Source of the DNA: an uncultured Faecalibacterium sp. | GTDB lineage: Bacteria; Bacillota; Clostridia; Oscillospirales; Ruminococcaceae | Direction: 5' to 3' | NCBI GenBank assembly: GCA_934561485.1 | Contig: CAKTGS010000050.1 | Span: forward strand, 1 to 14,123 | Length of the DNA: 14,123 bases | In this document: piece after piece, positions 13,608-14,123 of the stretch | Layout of the letters: the number at the start of each line of letters is the position of its first letter | Numbering within the stretch: the first letter of the stretch is position 1 | Notes under the pieces: generated by a model | Databases searched by the model: none | The model's input: the letters and a program-made list of their open reading frames with translations, nothing else | What the model was told of the DNA's origin: nothing | Made by a program: the position numbers and the translations under genes

Positions 13608-14123
13608 TTAGTATTCTGCGCCCAGGGCCACCTTCATCATGTCGGTAAAGCTCTTCTGACGCTGTTCGGCGGTGGTAACCTCCGGAGCCACAAAGCTGTC
13701 AGAAATGGTCAGCACGCAGGCTGCATTCTTGCCCAGCACCTTCGCATTGGCAAACAGGGCAAAGCTTTCCATCTCCACACACAGGCAGCCGCGCTCATCC
13801 CGCAGCTTTTCCCAGTAGGTAGGCTTGGCATCGGAAGGCTGGCGGTAGAACACATCCGCAGAGTGGATGTTGCCCTCGATGAGAGGAATGCCCTGCTTGG
13901 CGGCAGAAGCACGCAGTTTGTCGTTCAGGCTCTGGCTGGGCAGGGTGATGTCACCATCAAAGCCGCTTTGCACCCGGGCATAGTTACTCTCGCTCACAGC
14001 ACCGGTGGCCAGCACCACGTCAAACAGCTTGGCCTTGTCGGTGTAGCTGCCGGCAGAGCCGATGCGGATGATGTTGTCCACATCGTAGAACTTGAACAGC
14101 TCATAGGAATAGATGCCGATGGA
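13608..14123 (-). CDS. deoD: Purine nucleoside phosphorylase, DeoD type, N-terminus off the right edge
   Basis: The C-terminal 171 residues of the hexameric bacterial purine nucleoside phosphorylase, which splits (deoxy)inosine, guanosine and adenosine with phosphate into base and (deoxy)ribose-1-phosphate. The frame is open to the window end, reading SIGIYSYELFKFYDV, and the E. coli-size protein (about 239) implies roughly 65 residues are missing. Seen are the RIGSAGSY phosphate/ribose segment, VEMESFALF (the Met-Glu pair that binds ribose hydroxyls), and TISDS, whose Asp matches the purine-protonating aspartate of DeoD, followed by the family ending TTAEQRQKSFTDMMKVAL. The Asp favours 6-amino as well as 6-oxo purines. 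An internal GTG at 14081 is not the start. cdd lies immediately downstream. Confidence 0.93.
   Translation of the reverse strand, partial: SIGIYSYELFKFYDVDNIIRIGSAGSYTDKAKLFDVVLATGAVSESNYARVQSGFDGDITLPSQSLNDKLRASAAKQGIPLIEGNIHSADVFYRQPSDAKPTYWEKLRDERGCLCVEMESFALFANAKVLGKNAACVLTISDSFVAPEVTTAEQRQKSFTDMMKVALGAEY

Overview
The window looks like chromosomal DNA of a GC-rich gut Clostridia (Oscillospiraceae/Ruminococcaceae). Faecalibacterium or a close relative is my best guess. This rests on Firmicutes-type gene families, strong AGGAGG-like ribosome sites, AT-rich sigma-A promoters set in GC-rich coding sequence, Ser/Ala-rich lipoprotein linkers, and a short stop-codon-proximal hairpin repeat of a kind I remember from gut Clostridia. 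The genus is an inference. I see no phage, transposon, CRISPR array, tRNA or rRNA.

Layout, left to right. (1) 1-845, minus: 5' two thirds or less of a phospho-sugar mutase, cut by the window edge, with a near-consensus promoter. (2) 975-1328, minus: a small protein of unknown function. (3) 1492-3030, plus: a YifB/ComM-type Mg-chelatase-like AAA+ ATPase driven by a perfect consensus promoter; it is the only clear plus-strand gene. (4) 3031-3237: a convergent intergenic region packed with three terminator hairpins, two of them copies of a repeat. (5) 3238-6051, minus: a trkA-trkH operon for potassium uptake. (6) 6277-7596, minus: pyrimidine-nucleoside phosphorylase with its own promoter and a repeat-type terminator. 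(7) 7764-11391, minus: a tightly packed ATPase-permease-permease operon of a BMP-family nucleoside ABC importer. (8) 11684-12862, minus: the matching substrate-binding lipoprotein, with its own promoter, 5' hairpin and strong terminator. (9) 13072-13524 and 13608 to the right edge, minus: cytidine deaminase and the C-terminal part of a DeoD-type purine nucleoside phosphorylase.

Regions 6-9 form a nucleoside scavenging locus. The lipoprotein and ABC importer bring nucleosides in, Cdd converts cytidine or deoxycytidine to the uracil form, Pdp phosphorolyses pyrimidine nucleosides and DeoD phosphorolyses purine nucleosides. The products are free bases and (deoxy)ribose-1-phosphate. No phosphopentomutase (DeoB type), aldolase (deoC) or dedicated regulator gene lies in the window. 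The lipoprotein gene and the ABC operon share a 19-bp upstream motif (18/19 identical) centred on a palindrome, a plausible common operator.

The genes themselves belong to known families. The less explained material is between them: the three-copy terminator repeat, the shared palindromic motif, a second perfect palindrome in front of the lipoprotein promoter, a hairpin at the predicted extreme 5' end of the lipoprotein mRNA, and an 11-bp perfect hairpin inside the Walker A codons of the ABC ATPase. I found no convincing evidence of a wholly new multi-gene system.
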